From G963704535 sp963704535 (lineage in GTDB: Bacteria > Chloroflexota > Chloroflexia > Chloroflexales > Roseiflexaceae): 64,000 nt of DNA. Below, piece after piece: positions 36,101-42,473 of this stretch. How positions within the stretch are numbered: the first letter of the stretch is position 1; the number at the start of each line of letters is the position of its first letter. The notes under the pieces were generated by a model, which was given only the letters and a program-made list of their open reading frames with translations, did no database searches and had not been told where the DNA came from. The position numbers and the translations under genes are program-made. The stretch spans positions 3,720,001 through 3,784,000 of the forward strand of contig OY969916.1 in assembly GCA_963704535.1 (NCBI GenBank). The letters are read 5' to 3'.

Positions 36101-38939
36101 TGTAAGCGGTCGTGGGGACGACGCCGGTCAGGTGGACCAGCGCGCCGATGAAGACAAAGCCGAAGTAGTAGTAATTGATATACCCGCCAGCGAACCAGGG
36201 ATCGTAGGGCGGGAAGGCCGCGCTCTTGAGCACCGCGTTCAGGAAGGCCAGGTCCATCGGCTTCTCGCCGCCGCGGGCCGGGTGCCACAGATCGGGGTTG
36301 ACCGCGCGCAGCACCAGGAAGCCAAAGAACGCCAGCAGAAACACGCCCTCGGCCACCATCAGCGCCGTGCGCCGCCGCCGGACAAACGCCAGCAGCGCCA
36401 CCCGCCCGCGCCACCCGGCCAGCCCACCGGCGGCGATCAGCAGCCCGGCGCACAGCCACAGGCTGGCTGGCCGGAACGACATCAGCGGCACGCCGTCCTG
36501 GCCGCCCAGGCTGGCCATCAGCCAGGCGCCGTAGGACACCAGCAACAGACCCAGCGTCTTGGCCAGCGCGAACCCGCGGTCGGGTAGCCCCGGCAGCAGC
36601 CGGAACAACAGCGGGAAGGTCGCCAGCCCCAGCAGCTCCAGGATCAGCAGCCAAGCCAGCCACGGCACTTGATTCGCCAGGCCGACCGGGTTGAACAGCT
36701 CCGCCCAGGTGCCCTGCTCGCGGTAGCCCGGCCACTGCGCCTCGGTCAGGCGCAGCGCCGTCGGCACCTGGCCGATCCTCACCGTCGGCAGCTTGTAGAC
36801 CTCGCTCCAGGCCACGTCACCACCGATCAACTGCTCGGCGCGGGCGCGTGAGTAGCTAGGAGTCTTCTTAAAAATCAGCACGCGCGGGTGATCATAGACG
36901 CTGAACGCCTCCTCGGCGCCCTGATCGGGGATCGGGATGCCGAACAGTGTCGGGTAGGAGTTGATATCGGCAGCCAACTCGAAGCCAAGCTCGCCGCTGA
37001 ACAGGTAATGGTAGTAGCGTGTCAGCGCCGGGTAGCGCATGGGCTGTCGGGTGGCCGAGTCATAGACCCGATTACTGCTCAGAATGACATAGTCGGTTAT
37101 GTCGAGCTGATCGAACAGACCGGGGTCGTAAGAGCCGTCCTGGCGCAGATTGCCGTAGTACTTGGTGCGGTCATCCTCGGCGTACGGCCCCATCTCGACG
37201 CCGATATACTGGCGGTCGGTGCGCCCGTCGATGTGCAGCGGCAGTGGGTCGTCCCAAGCCTCGAATGTTCGCGCGGCGCCGGGCGGGATATTGTTATAGA
37301 TCCAGCGCGAGGCCATGATCCGCGAGTGAGGCCGCGTATAGATCCGCGTGAAGGCGTAGGCCCAGCACAGCGTCCCGAGCGCCACGGCAACCAGTACCAC
37401 CCGACCGCCGACGACCGACCACCGGCCACCGAAGATAGAAGATAGAGGATGGAGGATGGAGGATAGAATCGTCCCAGGTGTCCATCCTCCATCCTCTATC
37501 CTCCATCCTCCATCCTCCAGGCGAGGTCGTCGGTCCCAGAGCGCCACCAGCCCCCAGGCCGCAAAGATGATCAGCAGCCCATACAGCAGCATGTAATAGC
37601 GCATAGTCATGCCAAGAATACCGCCCTGCCATGCGAAATAGAATGTGATCCATGCCCACGGCAGCAGGTGCGATCGGTGGCGACGCAGCGCCTCCCGGCC
37701 GCCTCCCGATACAGCCGCCCAGACCCCGCGCCCAAGCTGCCAGGTGGCGACGGCCCAGCCGGCCCAGGCCGCCAGCCCCAGCGGGATGCCCATCCCCCAG
37801 ATGATCATATTCTGGAGCGGGAACAGGTAGCGAACACGGTTGGCCCACTGCTGGCTGGGCGGAAAGTCCTGCTCGCCATTGACCTGTGCCCCGACGGTCC
37901 TGATATTCTCCACAAAGCGCGGGTCCGGGCGGACATCGAAGAACGATGTGCCCTGGAAGGCATCGGGCTGGAGCACGCGAAACGTCAGCACCGACAGCAG
38001 CCCGGCCAGCACCAGCAGCCCGAACGCCGAAACGACCTTTGCGACCCTGGTCCGTGGTCCGTGGTCCGTGGTCCGTCGTTCGTCGCCCTCCGCAACTGAC
38101 AACGGACCATGGACAACTGCCTCACTTCCTGATTCTCTGCCAAGCCAAATTCGCTGTATCACCGCCAGCACCGCCACCAGGCCCAGCGTCGCCAGCGTGA
38201 CCCGGCACGCCATCGCCGCGCCGATACTCAGCCCCAGCGCCACGAACGAGCCTGGCCCGCCGCCCTGCGCGACCCGCACCGCACAGTAGACCGTGAGCAG
38301 CGTGAAGAACGCCGACGCCGTATCGACCGTAAAGAAGTGTGAGAGCTGGATCGGCAGCACGGCCATCGCCAACAGCAGCGCCGCCAGCGCGCCGACGCGC
38401 CGACCGTACAGCCGCCCACCGATCAGAAACACCATGAGGATGCTGCCCAGATCCCAGAGCGTGGAGAGCAAGCGACCGGTGTCGCGGATCTGCTCGGCGT
38501 CGAGCGTCGCGCGCGCCTCGACGACGATCCGGGTCAGTGTCGTCGGCAGCGTGCCGTAGACAAAGAAGCGCGACCAGTTGTAGTTGCGCGGATTGAGCGT
38601 GTTGCAGCCGCTGTCACGGGTCGGCTCCTGGCGATCGAGCGGCTCGCCGCCGTTGCGCGCGTTGACTAGAGCGCCGTCAGAGACCGGGCATGCGCTACGC
38701 AAGTAGTCGGCGAAGCTGCGCGGCACCTGCAAGTTGTTGACCGTAAAGATGATGAATCGCTCATCCGGGTGCAGGTATGAGGTGCCGTCCCATCCACTCA
38801 GATTGATGGTTCGGAAGTAGGCCCCCAACAGCAGCGCGATCGCCAGAATGGCCCACGCGCGCCACCACGCGCGCCTGGCTGGGCGGGCCGGTGGGCTGGG
38901 GGCGGCGGGTGGTTCTTCGGATGCCCAATTGTTGATCAT
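30168..38939 (-). CDS. Giant membrane protein: GT39-like + two DUF2298 units + TPR tail (2923 residues)
   Basis: One uninterrupted frame of 8772 bp. Residues 1-750 are a GT-C/PMT (GT39)-like unit: 'YLHPDERFIIFTVNNLQ' carries the luminal DE pair, followed by about 10 membrane segments. Residues about 755-1750 are a first DUF2298 unit (GGYINYYYFGFVFIGALVHL; 'DLHAHMIALPLAVAVLGLM'). Residues about 1715-2745 are a second unit (ILNYYYYGLFLVSLPVK; 'DLHPHLIALPITILAAALAY'). Residues 2766-2920 are TPRs (DPSAGNYNKLGIELIAWGDL, 'AEPYYHLGTIYEKQNQADAA'). Repeat DNA is translated in several loops, and a Gly/His/Asp-rich stretch lies at about 1755-1880. It probably assembles or transfers surface sugars across the membrane; each unit has a relative encoded as a separate protein in other genomes. 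No clear SD precedes ATG 38939. Confidence 0.8.
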   Translation of the reverse strand: MINNWASEEPPAAPSPPARPARRAWWRAWAILAIALLLGAYFRTINLSGWDGTSYLHPDERFIIFTVNNLQVPRSFADYLRSACPVSDGALVNARNGGEPLDRQEPTRDSGCNTLNPRNYNWSRFFVYGTLPTTLTRIVVEARATLDAEQIRDTGRLLSTLWDLGSILMVFLIGGRLYGRRVGALAALLLAMAVLPIQLSHFFTVDTASAFFTLLTVYCAVRVAQGGGPGSFVALGLSIGAAMACRVTLATLGLVAVLAVIQRIWLGRESGSEAVVHGPLSVAEGDERRTTDHGPRTRVAKVVSAFGLLVLAGLLSVLTFRVLQPDAFQGTSFFDVRPDPRFVENIRTVGAQVNGEQDFPPSQQWANRVRYLFPLQNMIIWGMGIPLGLAAWAGWAVATWQLGRGVWAAVSGGGREALRRHRSHLLPWAWITFYFAWQGGILGMTMRYYMLLYGLLIIFAAWGLVALWDRRPRLEDGGWRIEDGGWTPGTILSSILHPLSSIFGGRWSVVGGRVVLVAVALGTLCWAYAFTRIYTRPHSRIMASRWIYNNIPPGAARTFEAWDDPLPLHIDGRTDRQYIGVEMGPYAEDDRTKYYGNLRQDGSYDPGLFDQLDITDYVILSSNRVYDSATRQPMRYPALTRYYHYLFSGELGFELAADINSYPTLFGIPIPDQGAEEAFSVYDHPRVLIFKKTPSYSRARAEQLIGGDVAWSEVYKLPTVRIGQVPTALRLTEAQWPGYREQGTWAELFNPVGLANQVPWLAWLLILELLGLATFPLLFRLLPGLPDRGFALAKTLGLLLVSYGAWLMASLGGQDGVPLMSFRPASLWLCAGLLIAAGGLAGWRGRVALLAFVRRRRTALMVAEGVFLLAFFGFLVLRAVNPDLWHPARGGEKPMDLAFLNAVLKSAAFPPYDPWFAGGYINYYYFGFVFIGALVHLTGVVPTTAYNLAIPTLFALTALGAWGATYNLIAYRDPRTKNQEPRTENQSGYAEPGTKNQDPRTENRDLGLRRVGGEGRAATDDRGRPITDQWWRELPGEHPAEQQALAAEPEGRLRGERRALATGVVAAVFVVLLGTLAQAAWFLPGTANTTDEGISVECRQVGSYAAQQACKGRPEWAFWDATRLVGMSITERTGEYDSTISEFPFFTFLYGDLHAHMIALPLAVAVLGLMVALVKAENREQRTENKEQRTKKSIYSLFLVLGPLFLVALVVGALRATNTWDYPTYLGLSILTLGLVAWEHRQRGESWPAVLGRWALSALGLLLLSSLLFLPFTRHFATDYAGFELWRGSRTFASDFLKINGLWLFLLLGAVLMLYHRARRISSLGIGVVCGVVLLLTLAALWSGTSALALLVPLVGGATWVLIDLLLGSREPVAPPIAPAYTQLPLPLPDDLAHPSDAGQPGQAPPDHVAPSRPSLAALLWLIWTLGGLGLGLLTEVLVAKGDIGRMNTVFKFGMQSWVLFGLTSAVALVWLWVRARRWPAVGRWAWRGAMGLLVAGALVYPATATPARLADRYDTEIAPTLDGLAYMQSKESTWEENGKRFTLAEDGAALEWMRAHIDGTPIVLEAHQEAYRWGGRVSIYTGLPTLLGWPWHETQQRSVAGVGPILASRQALVQLLYNTTSTSDTLQLLRLYGVEYVYVGQLEQALYDPAGLAKFEAMANAREIVPVYSVGATHIYQVRPADHLPAVLTTSLPVRAPAPPPQKDLMLDRPVSELPAVNEYGWNRLADAQVVAVLLWLLAGYALLALGLPLAMLVFGGHGAGARGGARAHATHGAGAHGLGAHDPGAHGGAGAHGGARPTGIGGDGEGDDAGAHGLGAHDPGVHGGAGAHGGARPTGIGGDGDDRGGGNGGGGDDGDGDAAVHGSGAGVPVHDTGAHEGPRPIGDGGYAWARLVGLLLLGYAVWMPVSTRLWQYNRWGLLLGVLIVLALNAVLLILRGRRLPEGRADNGRNVLFPHDTIKLAAPRWLEGEDTRRLPLRRWLTSGAADLWAELVARRRRILLVEGLYLGAFAFMTGLRMLNPDLWQPFWGGEKPFEFGMLNAILRSPVMPPYSPFFSDGILNYYYYGLFLVSLPVKATGIAPAVAFNLIVPTLFAFTVVGAFALVARLTAGRASYALAGAAFVTLLGNLAASFTGDSPQGLRTVLSALEGGLGGFGERLGSWFWGPSRVIPGTINEFPYWSFLFADLHPHLIALPITILAAALAYELFADRRPTTNDLQAATEGSPYRVAVEGSQFSILNSQFPLSPVAGRWGLAALALGALAVTNSWDFPTYALLVGGALVGRAWRAGGPQPALVGRLLIAAAKTLVLAGAALLLYLPFFQNFLALVQGIDWVREGSPLSGYLLIYGLFLAVLTPVVLGGAWRLLGPRGRLARSTGAGRLVEDSAESAPVVGIVAGRPRLALSPRIALLVVVVLLLFIGAAQPALALKLGLVGLILVGAIILLQRRPSPATWFTIWMAVVAWMVSLGFELIFIRDHLAGGEAYRMNTVFKFGFQAWVLLALAAAAALPLLVRGLRRLGILAEGVGWALLLALAALALVFPLAGTPSRLANRFPETTGLTLDGLAFMDRATFTAEYVGNAPISLRADGEAIRWLNEHITGTPIVLQSSMEFYRTYGVRVAANTGLPTVVSPLHESEQRDPDLVSQRDLDVQRIYSTSDIGEALRLLAKYRVDYVYVGPIERAAYGAAGTAKFDQLNGSYLSLAYRNDAVQIFEVNENIYSIIGDAPPPIVVAPPPQSDTQPPAVVVPQPEPEPQPIQQDQAALERQVADNPSAAGPAFELAQRYRDQGRLDDAAAILAPAAAANPRDVALHHILGDTLRDAGRRDEAEAAYRAAIDADPSAGNYNKLGIELIAWGDLERAAEVFTQASAANPDAAEPYYHLGTIYEKQNQADAAAEAYQKYLELATADAPYRQQATEALGRLGR
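32215..32317. repeat. Composite repeat inside the giant gene, twin of 13163-13323
   Basis: gaattga heptamers (32215-32243), then 'ccacggcgaccctgtagggc' block, then gtcgttg/ggtcgtc heptamers (32291-32317). On the minus strand it reads AATEGSPYRVAVEGSQFS, almost the same peptide as in the glycosyltransferase. Confidence 0.9.
33300..33665. repeat. 108-bp minisatellite inside the giant gene
   Basis: Two long copies spaced exactly 108 bp (gtagggcgcgcccctccgtg at 33433 and 33541) plus degenerate flanking units 'gtgggcgccgggatc'. It encodes Gly/Ala/His/Asp-rich repeats such as GAHGLGAHDPG and GGARPTGIGGDG in a loop between the two DUF2298 units. Confidence 0.88.
35321..35413. repeat. Inverted heptamer hairpin (aagaacaa / ttgttctt) in giant gene
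   Basis: Left arm 35321-35353, spacer, right arm 35367-35413; read on the minus strand as EQRTENKEQRTKK followed by SLFLVLGPLFLV, i.e. a hydrophilic repeat and then a hydrophobic repeat. Confidence 0.87.
35924..36028. repeat. ggttctt/ggttctc heptamer array in giant gene
   Basis: About a dozen heptamer units, direct orientation, encoding PRTKNQEPRTENQ-type heptads on the minus strand. Confidence 0.87.
37431..37519. repeat. Inverted heptamer hairpin (ggatgga / tccatcc) in giant gene
   Basis: Left arm 37431-37468, spacer 12 bp, right arm 37481-37519; minus-strand reading EDGGWRIEDGGW ... ILSSILHPLSSI. Confidence 0.87.
38047..38118. repeat. ggtccgt heptamers and gacaacg units in giant gene
   Basis: Four ggtccgt units (38048-38076), then gacaacggaccatggacaac (38098-38117); reads TTDHGPRTR on the minus strand. 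Confidence 0.8.
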
Positions 38940-39066
38940 AGATGTTTATGCTTGTCTCAGCCGACGATGTTCGCTATCAGAGCCCGCGCGGCAGATCAAA
39001 GCGGCGCAGACGGCCATACGCTGGCAACCTATTATAGGCATGATCGATCCATACGTCCACTTTCGC

Positions 39067-39096
39067 TTGCCCGCTCCCATATTGGCGTGCTACAAT
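39067..39096 (+). promoter_or_regulatory. Promoter of cmk
   Basis: TTGCCC (39067-39072), 18-bp spacer, TACAAT (39091-39096), 37 bp before the cmk start. It lies in the divergent gap to the giant membrane-protein gene. Confidence 0.55.
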
Positions 39097-39132
39097 AGCG
39101 CAGATCGCTACACGATACCAGAATAGAACGCG

Positions 39133-39795
39133 ATGAACACTCCAGAGATTATCACGATCGATGGGCCGGCGGGTGCCGGGAAGAGCACGCTGGGCGAGCT
39201 GCTGGCACGCCGGCTCGGCTATCTCTACTTCGACACCGGGATCATGTACCGGGCACTCACCTGGGCAGCGTTGCAGCGCGGGAGCGACGCATACGATGGG
39301 GCCGCCACCACCGCGCTGGCGCACGACCTCGACATCGAGTTGCTGCTGCCCACCGCCGCCGATGGCCGCCAGTACACTGTGCTGGTCGACGGCCAGGATG
39401 TCACCTGGGATCTGCGCCGCCCCGAGGTCGAGCGGCTGGTCTCGCGGGTGTCGAGCTACCCTGGCGTTCGCGAGGTGTTGCGGGCGCAGCAGCGCCGGAT
39501 CGGCCTGCGCGGGCAGATCGTGATGGTCGGGCGCGATATCGGCAGCATTGTGCTTCCCGAAGCACCACTGAAGATTTATATGCAGGCGTCGCTGGAGGAG
39601 CGCGCCCGCCGCCGCGCCGCCGAGCTGCACGCCCGCGGACGCGATGGCGACCTGGACGACATTCGCGCCGAGATCGCCCGGCGCGATCAACTCGACCAGC
39701 ACGTGATGGCGCCGGCTTCCGACGCGCTCATCATCACCAGCGATCATCTTTCGCCCGAGCAGACGGTCGAGGCGATCCTGGAGCGCCTGGCGTAA
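39133..39795 (+). CDS. cmk: Cytidylate kinase
   Basis: 220 residues. P-loop 'IDGPAGAGKSTLGELLARRL' at 9-28, then 'YLYFDTGIMYRALTWAAL' (substrate-binding DTG-YR), 'VTWDLRRPEVERLVSRVSS', 'VMVGRDIGSIVLPEAPLKIY' (GRDIGT-type) and a lid 'EERARRRAAEL'. It phosphorylates CMP and dCMP. Length is normal. It starts a run of housekeeping genes with plsC, as is common (cmk-plsC neighbours). Confidence 0.95.
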   Translation: MNTPEIITIDGPAGAGKSTLGELLARRLGYLYFDTGIMYRALTWAALQRGSDAYDGAATTALAHDLDIELLLPTAADGRQYTVLVDGQDVTWDLRRPEVERLVSRVSSYPGVREVLRAQQRRIGLRGQIVMVGRDIGSIVLPEAPLKIYMQASLEERARRRAAELHARGRDGDLDDIRAEIARRDQLDQHVMAPASDALIITSDHLSPEQTVEAILERLA

Positions 39796-39798
39796 GCA

Positions 39799-39890
39799 AC
39801 TGTTTGAAAAGGGGGAGTTTGAGGGGGCCGCCCCTCAAGAATCCCTTTCCACCACGGATCGTAGGTGAGACAATGCCCTTTTCAAACAGT
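39799..39890. repeat. MITE-like element, 92 bp, perfect 15-bp TIR
   Basis: ACTGTTTGAAAAGGG (39799-39813) and its exact complement (39876-39890). The core is ggggagtttgagggggccgc followed by cccctcaagaatccc. It fills the gap between cmk and plsC. Confidence 0.85.
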
Positions 39891-39915
39891 CTCTAAACAG
39901 ATTGAGGTCTGCCAC

Positions 39916-40575
39916 ATGCCGTCGCCCGATGCGAGCTTCTCCTACACCTTCGTGCGGACGCTGATTCGCATCGCCCTGCGCTTGCTGACGCGCACCAGTG
40001 TCCACGGGCACGAGCGGCTGCCGCGCGAAGGCCCCGGCATCGTCGTATGCAACCATGTCGCGGCAGTGGACCCGGCGGTGCTGGTCGGCGTCCTGCCGCG
40101 CCCGATCGCGCTGATGTCGAAGGTCGAGAACTATCGCGGCCCGCTGCGGCTGTTTATGCCGATGGTCGGGGCGTTCACGGTGCGGCGCGGCAAGGCCGAC
40201 CGGGGCGCGCTGCGGATGGCCGAGCGCGTCCTGGCCGAGCAGCGGCTGCTGTGCCTGTTCCCGGAGGGGACGCGCAGCCGCAATGGGGCACTCGGCGCGG
40301 GGCAGGGCGGCGCGGCGCTGCTGGCGACGAAAACCGGCGCCGCACTCATTCCGGTCGCGATCACCGGCACGCCGTCGATCTTTCAGCGCCGCTTCCCGTG
40401 GCTTGGCTGGCCGCGCGTCACCGTCACCATCGGCCAGCCGTTCTTCGTGCGCGCGGCCGGCGACCTGCCGCAGCACGCCGAGCGCGAGCGAATGACCGAC
40501 GAGATCATGGCCCGCATTGCCGCCCTGCTGCCGGCTGACCAGCGCGGGACTTATAAGATCGTGCCGAGCGCGTAG
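39916..40575 (+). CDS. plsC: 1-acyl-sn-glycerol-3-phosphate acyltransferase
   Basis: 219 residues from ATG 39916. The acyltransferase motifs are 'GIVVCNHVAAVDPAVLVG' (HX4D catalytic pair), 'PMVGAFTVRRGKADRGALR' and 'LCLFPEGTRSRNGAL' (FPEGTR phosphate-binding motif), then 'GAALIPVAITG' (motif IV). It transfers an acyl chain to lysophosphatidate in phospholipid synthesis. Homologues cannot be distinguished from other PlsC-like acyltransferases, but position after cmk supports the role. Confidence 0.88.
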   Translation: MPSPDASFSYTFVRTLIRIALRLLTRTSVHGHERLPREGPGIVVCNHVAAVDPAVLVGVLPRPIALMSKVENYRGPLRLFMPMVGAFTVRRGKADRGALRMAERVLAEQRLLCLFPEGTRSRNGALGAGQGGAALLATKTGAALIPVAITGTPSIFQRRFPWLGWPRVTVTIGQPFFVRAAGDLPQHAERERMTDEIMARIAALLPADQRGTYKIVPSA

Positions 40576-40579
40576 ATTC

Positions 40580-40743
40580 GTCCGTTGTCCGTTGTCAGTT
40601 GTCAGTTGGTAGTGAAACGTGATGCGTGAAACGTGATAGGTCGTGTCTGTATCCCTTTCACCCCTTCACCCTTTCACCTTGTCACCTTGTCACCTTGTCA
40701 CCTTGCCACCTTGACATCTTGTCACCTTGACATCTTGTCACCT
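40580..40743. repeat. Repeat mosaic upstream of the PH-domain gene
   Basis: gttgtcc/gttgtca heptamers (40582-40608), gtgaaac units, tttcacc octamers (40657-40680) and eight caccttgt/catcttgt octamers (40676-40743). No gene. Confidence 0.85.
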
Positions 40744-40758
40744 GTTCCGGGAGCGCCG

Positions 40759-42381
40759 ATGATGGAGTTCGTACAACCGCAGATTGATCTCGAACTCGAT
40801 GAGGGCGAAATCGTACTGCATACCTCGCGCCGCCATTGGATCGTGCTGCTGATGCGCGGGTTCATCCCGCTGCTGATCGGCGGGCTGGCGGCCGGGCTGG
40901 CGTTCTTCCGCGCGATCGGCGGCAGGTTTATCGAGAGCGGCGTCGCCGAGGGGCGGATCGACTTCTCCAACATTATGTTCCTGGCGCTGATCGTCGCGCT
41001 GGCGATCCTGTGGCAGCGCCGGCCCCGGCCCAAGAAGCCGCCGCTCGGTTTTACATTCCTGTATGACATCCCCTACGTCATCGGCATCGGCGTGCTGGCG
41101 CTGCTGATCTATTTTCGCCTCCAGGGTGGGCGCCTATTCCATGTCGACCCGGTCTACGCCAGGGGCGGCGACGTCTTAAACCTGGCCCTGATCGTGCTGA
41201 CGGTGGCGATGTTTGGGCTCCTGATCTATATGACGATCGACTGGGCCAATGACTTCCTCATCCTCACCAACACCCGCGTGATCTACGACGACCAGCAGTT
41301 GCTGGTGCGCCACGTCCAGCAGCAGATGATGCTCGACGATATTCAGCAGGTCAATGCCCGCGCCGAGAAGTACCGCGAGTATTGGCTTGGCTATGGGACG
41401 CTGACCATCCGCTCGTTTAGCCCACGGCGCCTGGTGTTCGAGCACTGCAACCGACCGCAGATCATGCAAAGCAAGATCCTTGGCGAACTCAATAAGCTGC
41501 GCCGGCAGCAGGAACCGCAGCTGCTGCGCCGGATGATCGAGGACCAGGTCTACGGCAACAAGCCGCCGCCGGCTCCCAGCCCGGCCATCCATGTCAAAGA
41601 GCGCGCCGGGCCGATCCCCTGGATCTTCCACCCCAACCCCCACATCGATCACCGCTCCGAGACGATCGTCTGGCGACCGTTCTGGCTGTTCCTGGTCATC
41701 GCGGTGCTCCGGCCGGTCGGCACCTTTTTGCTGGCGACAGTGGCGCTAGTGATCCTCAACCGGCTGGGGATGCTCCCCGGCGTCTGGGCGTTCGTGCTCT
41801 GGCTGCCGATCCTGCTGGCGTGCGGGTTCTGGACCTTTTGGATCTACGAAGAGCACGAGAACGATATGTACATCCTGACGCGCAACGATATCAGCGATGT
41901 CGACAAAAAGCCGTTCGGCCCTGAGAGCCGCCGCCGCGCGCCACTCAGCGCCATCCAGGATATCTCGTATAGTGTCGGGTTCCTCGAGAATCTGCTCGGC
42001 TACGGCAATATCAATATCCAGACCGGCGGCGCCGGCGGGGGCCAGTTCACGTTCCATCACGTCCCCGACCCGCGCGGCGTCCAGGCGACCATCAACGACT
42101 ATCTGACCGATTTTCGCAAGCGTGAAAAAGAAGGCCAGATGCAGAACACGCTTGACATCCTGAAGCAGTACCACGCGGCGCAGCAAGCGCATCAGGAGCT
42201 GCTGGACCGCGAACGGCTCGCGGCGGTCACTGCCGAGGTCTCACAGTCGGTGACGGCAAATGTCTCGGATCGGGTCGCGCAGGAGATCGCTTCCCAACTT
42301 CCTCACCATCTCCGGCACGAAGTGTATGACTCCGCGCGTCACGGGTCGTGGCGCAAGTTCCGGCGCCGCTGGCGCCGCTAG
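40759..42381 (+). CDS. Membrane protein with two bacterial PH domains
   Basis: 540 residues; ATG 40759, CGGGAG upstream. TM segments at about 30-48, 70-85, 105-120 and 145-163. The first bPH_2 domain follows ('DFLILTNTRVIYDDQQLLVR', 'QQVNARAEKYREYWLGYGTL'). A second TM pair (about 315-365) and a second bPH_2 domain ('NDMYILTRNDISDVDKKPFG', 'SAIQDISYSVGFLENLLGYG') come next. The C-terminus is a Gln/Glu-rich helix with a basic end. This architecture is like YdbT-type proteins of unknown function; some bPH_2 proteins are stress-related. It stands between plsC and a secreted protein with no overlap. Confidence 0.8.
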   Translation: MMEFVQPQIDLELDEGEIVLHTSRRHWIVLLMRGFIPLLIGGLAAGLAFFRAIGGRFIESGVAEGRIDFSNIMFLALIVALAILWQRRPRPKKPPLGFTFLYDIPYVIGIGVLALLIYFRLQGGRLFHVDPVYARGGDVLNLALIVLTVAMFGLLIYMTIDWANDFLILTNTRVIYDDQQLLVRHVQQQMMLDDIQQVNARAEKYREYWLGYGTLTIRSFSPRRLVFEHCNRPQIMQSKILGELNKLRRQQEPQLLRRMIEDQVYGNKPPPAPSPAIHVKERAGPIPWIFHPNPHIDHRSETIVWRPFWLFLVIAVLRPVGTFLLATVALVILNRLGMLPGVWAFVLWLPILLACGFWTFWIYEEHENDMYILTRNDISDVDKKPFGPESRRRAPLSAIQDISYSVGFLENLLGYGNINIQTGGAGGGQFTFHHVPDPRGVQATINDYLTDFRKREKEGQMQNTLDILKQYHAAQQAHQELLDRERLAAVTAEVSQSVTANVSDRVAQEIASQLPHHLRHEVYDSARHGSWRKFRRRWRR

Positions 42382-42473
42382 ATCGCGTAGGAATCTGTTA
42401 AGCGCGGGCGGTGCGACTCAGCCTGTGCGTTCGTGCCCGCTCCTGACAGGTTTGGACAAGGTGGATCGTTCCC

